Below are positions 7,538 through 15,558 of a DNA stretch of 64,000 nt, piece after piece. The first letter of the stretch is position 1. Every line of letters starts with the position of its first letter. The position numbers were made by a program, and so were the translations under genes. The DNA is from Flavobacterium sp. 9 (GTDB lineage: Bacteria; Bacteroidota; Bacteroidia; Flavobacteriales; Flavobacteriaceae), in assembly GCF_002754195.1 (NCBI RefSeq), contig NZ_PEEU01000001.1, positions 5,146,001-5,210,000 of the forward strand, read 5' to 3'. Under the pieces are notes generated by a model. The model was not told the origin of the DNA. It saw only the letters and a list, made by a program, of their open reading frames with translations, and did no database searches.

Positions 7538-9436
7538 TTATTTTTTCTCCTTACCTAAAACTTCTTTTGGGATAAATTTTAATATGGTTTCAAAAATATG
7601 TCTAAACTTTTCCCAATTTTTATCAGTTATTTCAATATCTCCATTAAAAATTGCTTGAGCAAACTTTTCTTTCGAAAGAGCTTTATTTACGTTTGTTTCA
7701 TCGTAAACATCAGTGTCAATTATTTCGATTTTGCCAGCTCTTTTATTTGAACCCGAACCAAGGTTCAATTTTTCAGTTAAATGTCTGTTTGTTCTTGGAT
7801 CAAATTCGTTGCCAATAAATAACCTTTCGCCATTAATTTTGGATTTTATTTTTTCTTCTTCAAATAGGAATTCGGTAGAAATTCCACTCGGTTTAATTTT
7901 AAATGAATATACACCATATTCGTTTTTTTCTTTAATTTTTATATCCGTATCTGAATCAAAAATTCCAATTAAAACTTTCTTTCGCTTATTTTTATTTCCT
8001 GTTCGGCTACTTATTTCGTTTGATAAATAACTATTTAATAATGATTCGCCTAAATCAGCAATTACAATAGTTCCACAAATTTGATTTTCTACATCTTCTT
8101 TTGTTCCAAATCTATAAAAAAAGTTTTCATCAATTTCTAAAAATTCTTCTTTATTGTGAAAATAATGTAGAGCCTTTAAAATATATTTCCAATCGGTTTT
8201 TCCTTCAGTAATTATTAATACGTCTTCATCTGATTCTATTGTTGATTCTAATTCTTTAATACGATCAGCTTGGTTTTGAATCTTATCATAAAATCGTTTG
8301 TTAACTTTTTGTAAATCTAAATATTCATCTCTATCGATTTTGTAAATTCTTGATTCAGAAATAGATTTTTTAAAAACTTCATAATAAGAAGTATATTCAG
8401 GAGCTAAAGAAATGGTGGCAGGAGAATGCGTTGCTAAAATTACAGTTATACCTTTATGTATAAAATATTTTTCTATTACAGAAAAGAAACTATTTATTAA
8501 AGATGGATTTAGTACTGCATCAAGTTCATCAAATAATAATAACTTTTTATCTACATTTTCAATTCTTTTTAAAGATATAAAGCATAAGGAAATAATAGTT
8601 TTTTCTCCATCTGATAAATGTTCTAACGATCTATCTTCAGTTTCTATAATTTTACCAGTAGAATCTATTTGATAAAGGTGAGGAGTTTCATTAAGTTCTC
8701 CATATTTAACCTCATATGAATTTTTAAAGCGATAGTCAAATTTCAAAAAATCAAACAATTGATTTAATTCATTCCAAGGAGCTGGACCTAATGTTTCAGC
8801 ATTAAAGGCTGCACCTCCCTTTTTACCAGTTTCTTGTTGACCTTGCGCAACTTCTAATGCATAATTATAAAAAATATTTCCAATAAAATCAGTAAATACG
8901 TCATCATTTTTCCATATAAATCCACCTTTTCTTAATTCATATTTAAAAATATCTTCTGGTATCTCAAATGAATCTGGATTATAAAAATTACCTAATATTT
9001 TTATCGCTTGCAAACATGAAGTTGCATAAGACTTGTTAATTTCAGGGTTTAATTTACCAAGTTTGTATTGTCTATATGCTTCATTAATCGAAGTATTATT
9101 TGTATTAGATGTAGATTTTATAATTTCTGGTATTGCTATATTATCTTTAAAAGATTTGTATTCTATTTCATGATTTTTTATTTCGATATCATTAATTAAA
9201 ACTTTCCTTGATATATTTAAAGTTGAAAGACTTGAAGTTTGTGAAGTTCTATTAATTGAAGAATTTGGTGAGGTTATCTGAGTTTTGTTTTCTTTACCGT
9301 TAATTATATTAATAATTTGTGACTTTCCTGAACCATTAATTCCAGATAAAATTATTAAATCTCCTTCTAATTCAGTTTCAAAACTTTCATCAAAAGATTT
9401 ATATTTTTCATTTAATTTTATAGAGATTTTTTTCAT
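7538..9436 (-). CDS. ABC-type ATPase with C-terminal TOPRIM-like domain (OLD-family-like), candidate defence nuclease
   Basis: 632 residues from the ATG at 9436 (MKKISIKLN); a start at 9478 is possible. The ATPase part has Walker A GINGSGKS (32-39), a signature LSDGEK, Walker B KLLLFDELDAVLNPS and an H-loop ATHSP. The C-terminal part has TOPRIM-like motifs: EGKTDWKYI (conserved Glu) and IGIFDSDTD (DxD). This ATPase-then-TOPRIM order is that of OLD endonucleases and of the DUF4435-type effectors paired with ATPases in PARIS-like systems. The coding DNA is visibly more AT-rich than the thr genes beside it, suggesting acquisition. No second effector gene is adjacent. Enzymatic class is well supported; an antiphage role is inference. 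Confidence 0.7.
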   Translation of the reverse strand: MKKISIKLNEKYKSFDESFETELEGDLIILSGINGSGKSQIINIINGKENKTQITSPNSSINRTSQTSSLSTLNISRKVLINDIEIKNHEIEYKSFKDNIAIPEIIKSTSNTNNTSINEAYRQYKLGKLNPEINKSYATSCLQAIKILGNFYNPDSFEIPEDIFKYELRKGGFIWKNDDVFTDFIGNIFYNYALEVAQGQQETGKKGGAAFNAETLGPAPWNELNQLFDFLKFDYRFKNSYEVKYGELNETPHLYQIDSTGKIIETEDRSLEHLSDGEKTIISLCFISLKRIENVDKKLLLFDELDAVLNPSLINSFFSVIEKYFIHKGITVILATHSPATISLAPEYTSYYEVFKKSISESRIYKIDRDEYLDLQKVNKRFYDKIQNQADRIKELESTIESDEDVLIITEGKTDWKYILKALHYFHNKEEFLEIDENFFYRFGTKEDVENQICGTIVIADLGESLLNSYLSNEISSRTGNKNKRKKVLIGIFDSDTDIKIKEKNEYGVYSFKIKPSGISTEFLFEEEKIKSKINGERLFIGNEFDPRTNRHLTEKLNLGSGSNKRAGKIEIIDTDVYDETNVNKALSKEKFAQAIFNGDIEITDKNWEKFRHIFETILKFIPKEVLGKEKK

Positions 9437-9506
9437 TGGATAATTCGGTAAGATTTTATGTTCTATCAAACATAACAAATTTTTCTTATAAAAAGCTAAT
9501 CAATAT

Positions 9507-9547
9507 AAAAAGCCACAAATTACACTTACATATAATTTGTGGCTTTA
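9507..9547 (-). terminator. Terminator downstream of thrC
   Basis: Perfect hairpin (arms around AAAGCCACAAATT) followed by T5 on the minus strand, beginning 25 bases after the thrC stop. Confidence 0.7.
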
Positions 9548-9571
9548 AAATTTTATAAAAAAAGATAAAAA

Positions 9572-10861
9572 CTAACCCAAAAAAGCTTTCAATTCCTCAT
9601 AACTAGAAATCTTCACGCTAACTTTCTCTTCATTAATAACACTTTTAATTTGTTCTGGAATCGGAAGTGTAATTCCTAAAGCAGGTTCAACAACGTCAAG
9701 AAATTTGATAGGATGTGCGGTTTCTAAGAAAACACCAATTGCATTTTCATGTTTTTGTAATTCTTTCTTTAAGCCTAAATACCCAACTGCGCCGTGTGGT
9801 TCTGCAATATAACCGTCAACTTTGTAGATATTTTTTAAGGCAACAAGCGTTTCTTCGTCAGTATAACTATAAGAAGAGAAATCTTTTTCGAAAGCTTTTA
9901 AATCATTATTATATAATTCCTGAATTCTAATAAAGTTACTTGGGTTTCCAACGTCCATTGCGTTAGAGATTGTAGCTTTAGAAGGTTTTGGATCGTATTT
10001 TCCGCTTTCTAAGAATCTTGGTACAGTATCGTTTACGTTTGTAGAAGCTACAAAATGTTCGATTGGTAAACCTAATTTCTTTGCCATAATTCCGGCACAT
10101 ATATTCCCGAAGTTTCCGCTTGGGCAAGAGAAAACTAAAGGTTTGTTTTGGCTTTTCAAAGCTTTGTAAGCAAAGAAAAAATAGAACATTTGCGGCAACC
10201 AACGCGCAATATTTATAGAATTTGCCGATGTCAGGTTTTTATGCGCCAAAGTTTCATCCAAAAACGCTTTTTTTACCATATCCTGACAATCATCAAAAAC
10301 GCCATCAACTTCAAGTGCTTTGATATTTTGCCCTAAAGTCGTTAATTGTTTTTCCTGAATATCGCTTACTTTTCCTGACGGATATAAAATCACAACATCA
10401 ACGCCGTCAACGCCTAGAAATCCGCTTGCAACAGCGCCGCCTGTATCTCCCGAAGTTGCTACCAAAACGGTGTTTTTACTGTCTTTTTTGTCTTTATTAA
10501 AATAGGCCAGACAACGTGACATAAATCGCGCTCCAACATCTTTGAAAGCCATTGTTGGTCCGTGAAATAATTCTAAGGAATAAATGCCTTCTTCAACTTT
10601 CACAACCGGAAAATCAAAACATAAAGTCTCAGCAATAATCTCTCTTAAATTTGCCTCAGGAATTTCGTCACCCACAAATTGCTGAATAACATCAAAAGCA
10701 ATATCGTTATGGCTTAAATTTTCGATTACATTAAAAAACGCAGGATTTAATGGCGTAATATTTTGAGGAAAATACAATCCTTTATCACTTGCTAATCCTT
10801 GTATTACGGCTTCTTTAAATGAAACCTCGGGTGTATTATGGTTTAAACTATAGTATTTCAT
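9572..10861 (-). CDS. thrC: Threonine synthase
   Basis: 429 residues. The enzyme converts O-phospho-L-homoserine to L-threonine with PLP, in the cytoplasm. The N-terminus (YYSLNHNTPEVSFKEAVIQG) and the PLP-lysine region (FHGPTMAFKDVGARF, Lys about 105) are typical. So are the TSGDTGGAVASGF phosphate/cofactor loop and CPSGNFGNICAG. The length is that of the fold-type II threonine synthases of bacteria and yeast. It is the last gene of the thrA-thrB-thrC series, but 418 bases of repeat-filled DNA separate it from thrB, and a terminator follows it. Confidence 0.95.
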   Translation of the reverse strand: MKYYSLNHNTPEVSFKEAVIQGLASDKGLYFPQNITPLNPAFFNVIENLSHNDIAFDVIQQFVGDEIPEANLREIIAETLCFDFPVVKVEEGIYSLELFHGPTMAFKDVGARFMSRCLAYFNKDKKDSKNTVLVATSGDTGGAVASGFLGVDGVDVVILYPSGKVSDIQEKQLTTLGQNIKALEVDGVFDDCQDMVKKAFLDETLAHKNLTSANSINIARWLPQMFYFFFAYKALKSQNKPLVFSCPSGNFGNICAGIMAKKLGLPIEHFVASTNVNDTVPRFLESGKYDPKPSKATISNAMDVGNPSNFIRIQELYNNDLKAFEKDFSSYSYTDEETLVALKNIYKVDGYIAEPHGAVGYLGLKKELQKHENAIGVFLETAHPIKFLDVVEPALGITLPIPEQIKSVINEEKVSVKISSYEELKAFLG

Positions 10862-11279
10862 GGTTTATTTTAGATTTTAGACTTTAGATTTTAGAAAAAA
10901 GAAAATAGAGTATAGAAAATAGTCTTTTCTTTAAATCAAATTCCAATGGTTTGTTTTTATTTAACCGCAAAGAGCGCAAGGAAATTGTTTCTTTTGAAAA
11001 CGCAGAGATCGCAAAGCTTTGTGGTGATATTTTTTAATTTTAATAATTGTTATTCGTTTTTTTTGTCATTTCGACGGAGGAGAAATCTTCGCAAGTAACT
11101 CCGTAAACTAAATCGCCAATCTTTGTCGAGCTTCTCGTGAGGATTTCTCTTTCCTCGAAATGACAAACTGTATGGTTACGTTTTGCGTTTATACTTTACG
11201 GGACTTCGACTTCGCTCAGTCTGACAAATGACAGAAACAATTTTTAATTCTAAATTTTTAATTTTTAATTCTCACCACC
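10862..11279. repeat. Repeat-filled spacer between thrB and thrC
   Basis: It contains a TAGATTTTAGA/AAATAG-rich stretch (10868-10922), a CGCAAAG-type element (about 10963-11030) and an inverted repeat at 11064-11166 (TGTCATTTCGACGGAGGAG pairing with a CCTCGAAATGACA end). A short ACTTCGACTTCGCTCAGTCTGAC string follows at about 11203-11225. No open frame is credible. These look like accumulated dispersed non-coding elements. Confidence 0.6.
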
Positions 11280-12212
11280 TTACAATATTCTAACTCCATC
11301 CGGATTAATTTTCGAAACGTGAATTTCATAAGGCAAATTCATGTTTTCGTAAACCTCGCTCATGGCTTTTGCGATTTGGTCTGCGGTATTTTTTCCTCTG
11401 CTTAAAGCAAAAATCGACGGGCCAGAACCTGAGATTCCAGAACCTAAAGCTCCGTTTTCAAGTGCCGTTTGTTTGATTAAATCAAAACCCGGAATCAAAA
11501 CGCTTCTTAGAGGTTCAACGATTTCGTCATGAAGAGATCTTCCTATCAAATCGTAATCTTTTGTGTATAATCCGGCAATTAATCCGCCCACATTTCCCCA
11601 TTGCATAATCGCACTTTTCAAAGAAACATTTTGTTTTAATACGGAACGTGCATCCGAAGTTTTCAATTCAATTTGCGGATGAACCACCGTTGCGAACAAT
11701 TCCTCTGGACTATCAATTCTGATAATGTCAAGCGGCGCATAACTTCTTACCAACGTAAAACCGCCTAAAAGGGCAGGAGCAACGTTGTCAGCATGAGCAT
11801 TTCCGCTGGCTAATTTTTCGCCTTGCATAGCAAATTGAACCAAATCTTTGCGGGAATAAGGTTTTCCTAATAATTCATTAATCCCAAAAACGGCTCCGGC
11901 AGAACTTGCAGCGCTGCTTCCAATTCCGCTTCCGGCTTTGATGTGCTTGTAGATTTCGATTTCAAATCCAAAAGTTATGGCTTCAAAATCTCTTTCGTAA
12001 GCTTCCAACATTGCAAGAGCCGCAACTCCCGAAACATTTTTCTCGGTTTCTAAAGGTAAATCGGCACCAACAATTTTTGTGATCCGAATTCCTTTTTGAT
12101 CTACTTTTCGAACAATCATTTCATCGCCCGCATTGTCTAAGCAAAGTCCAAGTACGTCAAATCCGCAGGAGAGATTTGCAATTGTAGCGGGACAAAATAG
12201 TTTTATTTCCAT
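11280..12212 (-). CDS. thrB: Homoserine kinase
   Basis: 310 residues, GHMP kinase family. It phosphorylates L-homoserine with ATP to give the threonine synthase substrate. The N-terminal FCPATIANLSCGFDVLGLCL segment is the homoserine kinase signature. The ATP-binding GHMP loop is KAGSGIGSSAASSAGAVFG (about 91-109), and the C-terminal GSGISGSGPSIFALS is the usual closing glycine-rich motif. It lies 171 bases downstream of thrA. A large palindromic repeat sits in that gap, so expression may be partly uncoupled from thrA (inference). Confidence 0.95.
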   Translation of the reverse strand: MEIKLFCPATIANLSCGFDVLGLCLDNAGDEMIVRKVDQKGIRITKIVGADLPLETEKNVSGVAALAMLEAYERDFEAITFGFEIEIYKHIKAGSGIGSSAASSAGAVFGINELLGKPYSRKDLVQFAMQGEKLASGNAHADNVAPALLGGFTLVRSYAPLDIIRIDSPEELFATVVHPQIELKTSDARSVLKQNVSLKSAIMQWGNVGGLIAGLYTKDYDLIGRSLHDEIVEPLRSVLIPGFDLIKQTALENGALGSGISGSGPSIFALSRGKNTADQIAKAMSEVYENMNLPYEIHVSKINPDGVRIL

Positions 12213-12263
12213 TTTTTGTTGTTTCAGGTTTCAGGTTTAAAGTTTAAGTTGCCAAACTTTGAG

Positions 12264-12365
12264 AGTTTAACCGCAAAGTTCGCAAGGTTTTTTCGCAAAG
12301 GACACAAGAAAAAACAAAGCTTTGCGAACCTTGCGTAATCCTTTGCGTGCTTTGCGGTTAAACTT
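12264..12365. repeat. Long palindromic CGCAAAG element between thrA and thrB
   Basis: About 100 bases whose ends are complementary (AGTTTAACCGCAAAG... and ...CTTTGCGGTTAAACTT), with inner pairing of CGCAAGGTT and AACCTTGCG. It fills most of the thrA-thrB gap. Its transcript would form a long imperfect hairpin. Confidence 0.7.
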
Positions 12366-12383
12366 CAAGCCTGAAACAAAAAT

Positions 12384-14831
12384 TTATATATTACCTATTC
12401 GGATAACGTCAGCAAAAATCCCAGACGCTGTAACTGCTGCTCCGGCACCGGCGCCTTTTATCAATAACGGTTGATCTACGTAACGATCTGTGTAGAACAA
12501 GACGATATTGTCTTTTCCTTCAAGATTGTAAAAAGGATGATCTTTTGGAATGAATTGAAGACCAACGCTTGCTTTTCCGTTTTCGAATTGTGCTACATAT
12601 TTCAAGCGAGAATCTTTGGCTAACGCTTCATCATAGATTTTCTCAAAATGTGAAGCATGTTTAATTAAAGAAGCAAAAAAGTCTTCGTTATTTGTTGTTG
12701 CCAAACAATCTGCAGGAAGGAATGATTCGTTTGCAATCGCGTCAATATCCATTTCATAACCGCTTTCGCGAATAAGAATTAGAATTTTACGCGCAACGTC
12801 GATTCCGCTTAAGTCAATTTTTGGATCTGGTTCTGTAAATCCCTGAACTCCGGCTTCTTTTACAACATCGTGAAAAGAATTGTTCTTGTCGAAATTGTTG
12901 AAAATGAAGTTCAAACTTCCTGATAAAACTGCCTGAATTTTATGCACTTTATCGCCCGAAGCAATTAAGTTTTTTACAGTATCAATAATTGGTAATCCCG
13001 CACCAACATTCGTTTCAAACAAAAACGGAGCGTTATATTGACGTGATAAACTTTTTAATTTTTTGTAATTATCGTAAGCAGATGAACAAGCAATTTTATT
13101 ACAAGTTACAACCGCAATACTTTCTTTTAGGAACTTCTCATACATTTCAGAAACACTTGCATTTGCTGTAATATCAACGAAAATACTGTTACGTAAATTC
13201 AGTTCTTTCGCTCGAGCGATAAATTCTGTTGGAATAGCTTCTTCTCCTTTTTCTAAAGTTGCCTGCCAGTCTTTTAAAGAAATTCCGTCTTCGTCAAAAA
13301 GCATTTTTCTTGAGTTTGATAAAGCAATTACGCGAACATTTATCTTTAGATTATCTTTTAAGAATTTTCTTTGATTGTGAATTTGCTCGATGAATTTTTC
13401 ACCTACATTTCCAACTCCCATTACAAAAAGATTCAGCTGTTTTGTGTTTTCTTCAAAGAAGTTTTCGTGCAAAGTATTCAATGCTTTTTTAACGTCTCTT
13501 TCGTTGATTACAGTCGAGATATTACGCTCAGAAGCACCTTGGGCAATGGCACGAATGTTTACGTTGTTTTTCCCTAAAGTACTGAACATTCTTCCGCTTA
13601 AACCTTGGTGATTTTTCATGTTTTCACCAACCAAAGCAATAATGCAAAGATCTTTTTCTACGATTGCAGGATCAATTTTGTTTTGTAAAATCTCAACTTC
13701 AAAAGCTCTGTTAATCGCTGCTTCGGCATTTTCAGCATCCGAATTTAAAATACCGATACAAATCGAATGTTCAGAAGAAGCCTGAGTGATAAAAATAACA
13801 TTGATTTTTTCCTGAGATAATACTTCGAATAAACGTTTTGATGAACCCGAAACTCCAATCATTCCCGGACCTTCAAGAGTTACTAACGAAATATGATCGA
13901 TATGACTGATTCCTTTTACAACAGTATCTTTTGATGAAACCTGATTTGAAATTAAAGTTCCTATAGCTTCCGGCTCAAAAGTATTTTTGATTAAAATTGG
14001 AATATTTTTTCTTAAAACAGGCTGAATTGTTGGTGGATACAACACTTTTGCACCAAAATGCGATAATTCCATCGCTTCTTGATAAGAAATGTTTGAAATT
14101 GGTTGCGCTTGTTTTACGATTTTTGGATTTGCAGTAAACATTCCGTTTACATCAGTCCAAATTTCCAGTTGAGATGCATTAAGTGCTCCGGCAATAATTG
14201 CGGCAGTATAATCAGAACCTCCACGACCTAAAGTTGTAGTGATTCCGTCAAGAGTTTGCGAGATAAATCCAGGCAAAATATTGATTTGAGTGTGATTTCC
14301 GCCAAAATATTCCTGAATTAATTGGTTTGAAACTTCAAAGTTTACAACCGCTTTACTAAAGTTATTATCGGTTTTAATCAGTTCACGGCTGTCTTTGTAA
14401 ACGACATCTTTGTCAATTTGCTGATATGCCTGAGCGATGATGTAAGACGATAACAATTCTCCAAAACTCAAAATTGTGTCAGCAGTTCTTGGAGATAATT
14501 CGCCTAATAAAAAACATCCATCCAGTAAAGTTTCTAAATGATTGATGATTCTTTTTACGTGACTTAATAAACTGCTTTGCTCGCTTACCGGAATTAATTC
14601 TTTTAAGGTATCAAGATGTTTTTTCTCAATTTCGACAACGATATCTCTAAAAGTTTCGTCGTTTGCAGCCGCTTTTGACGCTGCTAATTGCAGTAAATCA
14701 GTGACTTTGCTTAATGCCGAAACTACAATTGCCAGTTTGTCTTGTTTAGAATTTTGTTTTATTATTTCGAGAACTAATTTTATATTTTGAGCATTGGCAA
14801 CCGAAGTTCCGCCAAATTTTAATACTTTCAT
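12384..14831 (-). CDS. thrA: Bifunctional aspartate kinase / homoserine dehydrogenase I
   Basis: 815 residues. The N-terminal aspartokinase has VLKFGGTSVANAQNI at the start and TTLGRGGSDYTAA near 200. Two ACT-type regulatory segments follow (about 310-455; TLEGPGMIGVSG and ALVGENMKNHQGLSG). The C-terminal homoserine dehydrogenase begins NLFVMGVGNVGEKFIEQI (NAD(P)-binding, about 465) and has the catalytic region GVQGFTEPDPKIDLSG. It performs the first and third steps from aspartate towards threonine. The ACT pair implies feedback inhibition by threonine, as in E. coli ThrA. It is the first structural gene of the operon, 185 bases after the Thr-rich leader. Confidence 0.95.
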   Translation of the reverse strand: MKVLKFGGTSVANAQNIKLVLEIIKQNSKQDKLAIVVSALSKVTDLLQLAASKAAANDETFRDIVVEIEKKHLDTLKELIPVSEQSSLLSHVKRIINHLETLLDGCFLLGELSPRTADTILSFGELLSSYIIAQAYQQIDKDVVYKDSRELIKTDNNFSKAVVNFEVSNQLIQEYFGGNHTQINILPGFISQTLDGITTTLGRGGSDYTAAIIAGALNASQLEIWTDVNGMFTANPKIVKQAQPISNISYQEAMELSHFGAKVLYPPTIQPVLRKNIPILIKNTFEPEAIGTLISNQVSSKDTVVKGISHIDHISLVTLEGPGMIGVSGSSKRLFEVLSQEKINVIFITQASSEHSICIGILNSDAENAEAAINRAFEVEILQNKIDPAIVEKDLCIIALVGENMKNHQGLSGRMFSTLGKNNVNIRAIAQGASERNISTVINERDVKKALNTLHENFFEENTKQLNLFVMGVGNVGEKFIEQIHNQRKFLKDNLKINVRVIALSNSRKMLFDEDGISLKDWQATLEKGEEAIPTEFIARAKELNLRNSIFVDITANASVSEMYEKFLKESIAVVTCNKIACSSAYDNYKKLKSLSRQYNAPFLFETNVGAGLPIIDTVKNLIASGDKVHKIQAVLSGSLNFIFNNFDKNNSFHDVVKEAGVQGFTEPDPKIDLSGIDVARKILILIRESGYEMDIDAIANESFLPADCLATTNNEDFFASLIKHASHFEKIYDEALAKDSRLKYVAQFENGKASVGLQFIPKDHPFYNLEGKDNIVLFYTDRYVDQPLLIKGAGAGAAVTASGIFADVIRIGNI

Positions 14832-15015
14832 TTTGATGTTTTTTAGTAAGGTGCAAAGATTTTGAGTAACAAAGGTTCAAAGGTTATCAACTGTGAACTG
14901 AAACTGAAAACTCCGACTATTTTTTTTTGTTGTAAATGTTTTTTATGTACCCATCGTCTTTCTTCTTTCAAGAGAAAAGTATAGATAACCTGGATTATAT
15001 GTAAAATGTATACCC
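14832..15015 (-). promoter_or_regulatory. Leader region between the Thr-codon peptide and thrA
   Basis: Two pairings are visible on the minus-strand RNA. A tight hairpin TACCCC-TTA-GGGGTA (15011-15025) overlaps the leader stop codon. AGGTTATC (14984-14991) can pair over about 95 bases with GATAACCT (14881-14888). Neither is followed by a clear T-run, so a classical intrinsic attenuator is not evident. Control may work through Rho, translation or a longer structure (inference). Confidence 0.4.
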
Positions 15016-15084
15016 CTAAGGGGTAGTAGTTGTTGTAGTAGAAATAATTGTAGCAGCAATTGCAACTCTAGTTTGAGTTGTCAT
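15016..15084 (-). CDS. thrL: Putative threonine operon leader peptide
   Basis: A 22-codon frame upstream of thrA whose end reads AATIISTTTTTTP then TAG, i.e. two Ile codons, a Ser, then six consecutive Thr codons (ACT ACA ACA ACT ACT ACC). An in-frame ATG at 15117 would lengthen it to 33 residues. The shorter form is preferred because a -7 element at 15129-15136 would place transcription start almost on top of 15117. Thr/Ile-rich leaders control thr operons by ribosome stalling in enterobacteria. The position, strand and composition fit that role here, though the sequence is unrelated outside the Thr run. No purine-rich ribosome site is visible, which is usual in this phylum. Confidence 0.7.
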   Translation of the reverse strand: MTTQTRVAIAATIISTTTTTTP

Positions 15085-15128
15085 TGTAGATTGATATTTT
15101 GCGCTGTTACTTTTCATTTTTGATTTTT

Positions 15129-15136
15129 CAAAAGTA
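15129..15136 (-). promoter_or_regulatory. Bacteroidota -7 element (TACTTTTG) for the thr operon
   Basis: Exact TAnnTTTG match on the minus strand just upstream of the Thr leader frame. The -33 region is AT-rich without a clear TTG. Predicted transcription start is about 15120-15125. Confidence 0.5.
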
Positions 15137-15506
15137 CAGTTTTTTATAAAAGTTAAAAACTCTAAATGTCTTTTTACGAATATTTTAATAATTCAAATCT
15201 CATCAAATTAATATTGAGCTTTTGTCAGGATAGAATATGATAAATTGATGTATTCGTATATTTAAGCTTGTTTTTGCTGGGTTTGATAAAAGTTAACGCG
15301 CTGATTTTTAATAAAAATATTCCAAAATAAATGTAATTTAATCTATATGGTAAGTAGGGATTAAGTTTTTCAGACATTTGATACGAAATTCTGACAGTTT
15401 AAATTCTTAAACCTAAATAAGGAGTTGATTTTGTGTGATTAGTATTGTGAAATAGATAAAAGTGAAGAAAATGAATCAGTCTAATTTTAATTATTATGAA
15501 CAAATG
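15137..15506. other. Divergent intergenic region, thr leader to hutH
   Basis: About 370 very AT-rich bases between divergent transcripts. I see no small gene and no repeats of the dispersed families found elsewhere in the window. Confidence 0.4.
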
Positions 15507-15537
15507 TTGCTTTTTAATATTGATTTGTTGAATTTTG
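15507..15537 (+). promoter_or_regulatory. Candidate promoter of hutH
   Basis: TTG at 15507-15509, a 20-base spacer, then GAATTTTG (15530-15537), one mismatch from TAnnTTTG. It ends 21 bases before the ATG at 15559 and supports that start over a TTG at 15535. Confidence 0.4.
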
Positions 15538-15558
15538 GGGTCTAAAATTATAAACATC

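Noticed and set aside
15535..15558. Extended hutH start at TTG 15535
   Set aside because: The likely -7 element at 15530-15537 overlaps that codon, and the conserved start is MNEIHYIS from ATG 15559.
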